NCBI RefSeq assembly: GCF_010731575.1
Contig: NZ_AP022617.1
Span: forward strand, 4,464,001-4,528,000
Length of the DNA: 64,000 nt
Source: Mycolicibacterium monacense
GTDB lineage: Bacteria; Actinomycetota; Actinomycetes; Mycobacteriales; Mycobacteriaceae
Direction: 5' to 3'
Of the stretch, positions 63,987 to 64,000 are shown piece after piece. How positions within the stretch are numbered: the first letter of the stretch is position 1; each line of letters starts with the position of its first letter. The notes beneath the pieces were generated by a model. It worked only from the letters and a program-made list of their open reading frames with translations. It was not told the origin of the DNA and did no database searches. The translations under genes were made by a program, and so were the position numbers.

Positions 63987-64000
63987 GTCACACGTACCGG

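Overview
The window is about 64 kb of high-GC DNA. Its gene content is that of a mycobacterium, most likely a fast-growing Mycolicibacterium-type species: a complete ESX-3 type VII secretion locus with PE and PPE genes, a Stf0 trehalose sulfotransferase, a two-domain FadE6-type acyl-CoA dehydrogenase, FadD2, a LigD-like polymerase of the PolD2 type, DUF4193 and TIGR00027 methyltransferases. Many genes have a TANNNT -10 element 6-8 nt before the start codon, which is the mycobacterial leaderless arrangement. No IS elements, tRNA, rRNA, CRISPR array or phage genes were seen.

Layout. (1) 1-4623: an ArsR-type regulator translationally coupled to an SRPBCC/AHSA1 gene, a PAP2-diacylglycerol kinase fusion converging on a second PAP2 phosphatase, and small enzymes. 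(2) 4713-9756: a sulfur module (sulfatase, stf0, cysD, cysNC) that can release sulfate, activate it to PAPS and load it on trehalose. (3) 9753-15249: tam, an alpha/beta hydrolase, a PPOX protein, an unusual pyruvate kinase-like protein and L-lactate dehydrogenase. (4) 15235-29807, minus strand: the ESX-3 operon eccA3-eccB3-eccC3-PE5-PPE4-esxG-esxH-espG3-eccD3-mycP3-eccE3, almost entirely linked by 1-4 base overlaps, with two IdeR-like iron boxes upstream. (5) 29940-40860: TIGR00027 methyltransferase, MpaB-type oxygenase with divergent TetR, fadE6, DUF4193, MFS transporter, ADP-ribosylglycohydrolase, fadD2 and a LigD-type polymerase. (6) 41013-53219: a signalling and metabolism block with two STAS proteins, a GGDEF protein, TenA, an SQR-like flavoprotein, LysR/AzgA-type permease, YihY and a 1390-residue multi-domain signalling protein. 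(7) 53399-63986: PucR regulator divergent from mmsA and a class III aminotransferase, a TreS-like GH13 enzyme, a crotonase fragment, a degenerate APH-fold protein, a VanY-type peptidase and small unknowns.

The most unusual system is at 48715-53219. One polypeptide carries PAS, GAF, histidine kinase, response-regulator receiver, PAS, GAF-like, SpoIIE/PP2C phosphatase and RsbW-type anti-sigma kinase domains, and its stop codon overlaps the start of a separate STAS anti-anti-sigma gene. This joins two-component signalling and sigma-factor partner switching in a single protein. A SigF-like promoter motif lies upstream. A second STAS protein at 41013 lacks the phosphorylatable serine.

Other notable structure: a 21-bp-arm palindrome between mmsA and the aminotransferase, a perfect 10-bp inverted repeat over the start of the ArsR gene, a 210-bp antisense overlap of the YihY tail with the permease, a long espG3/eccD3 overlap, a truncated enoyl-CoA hydratase remnant, and a 25-codon basic, His-rich small ORF.
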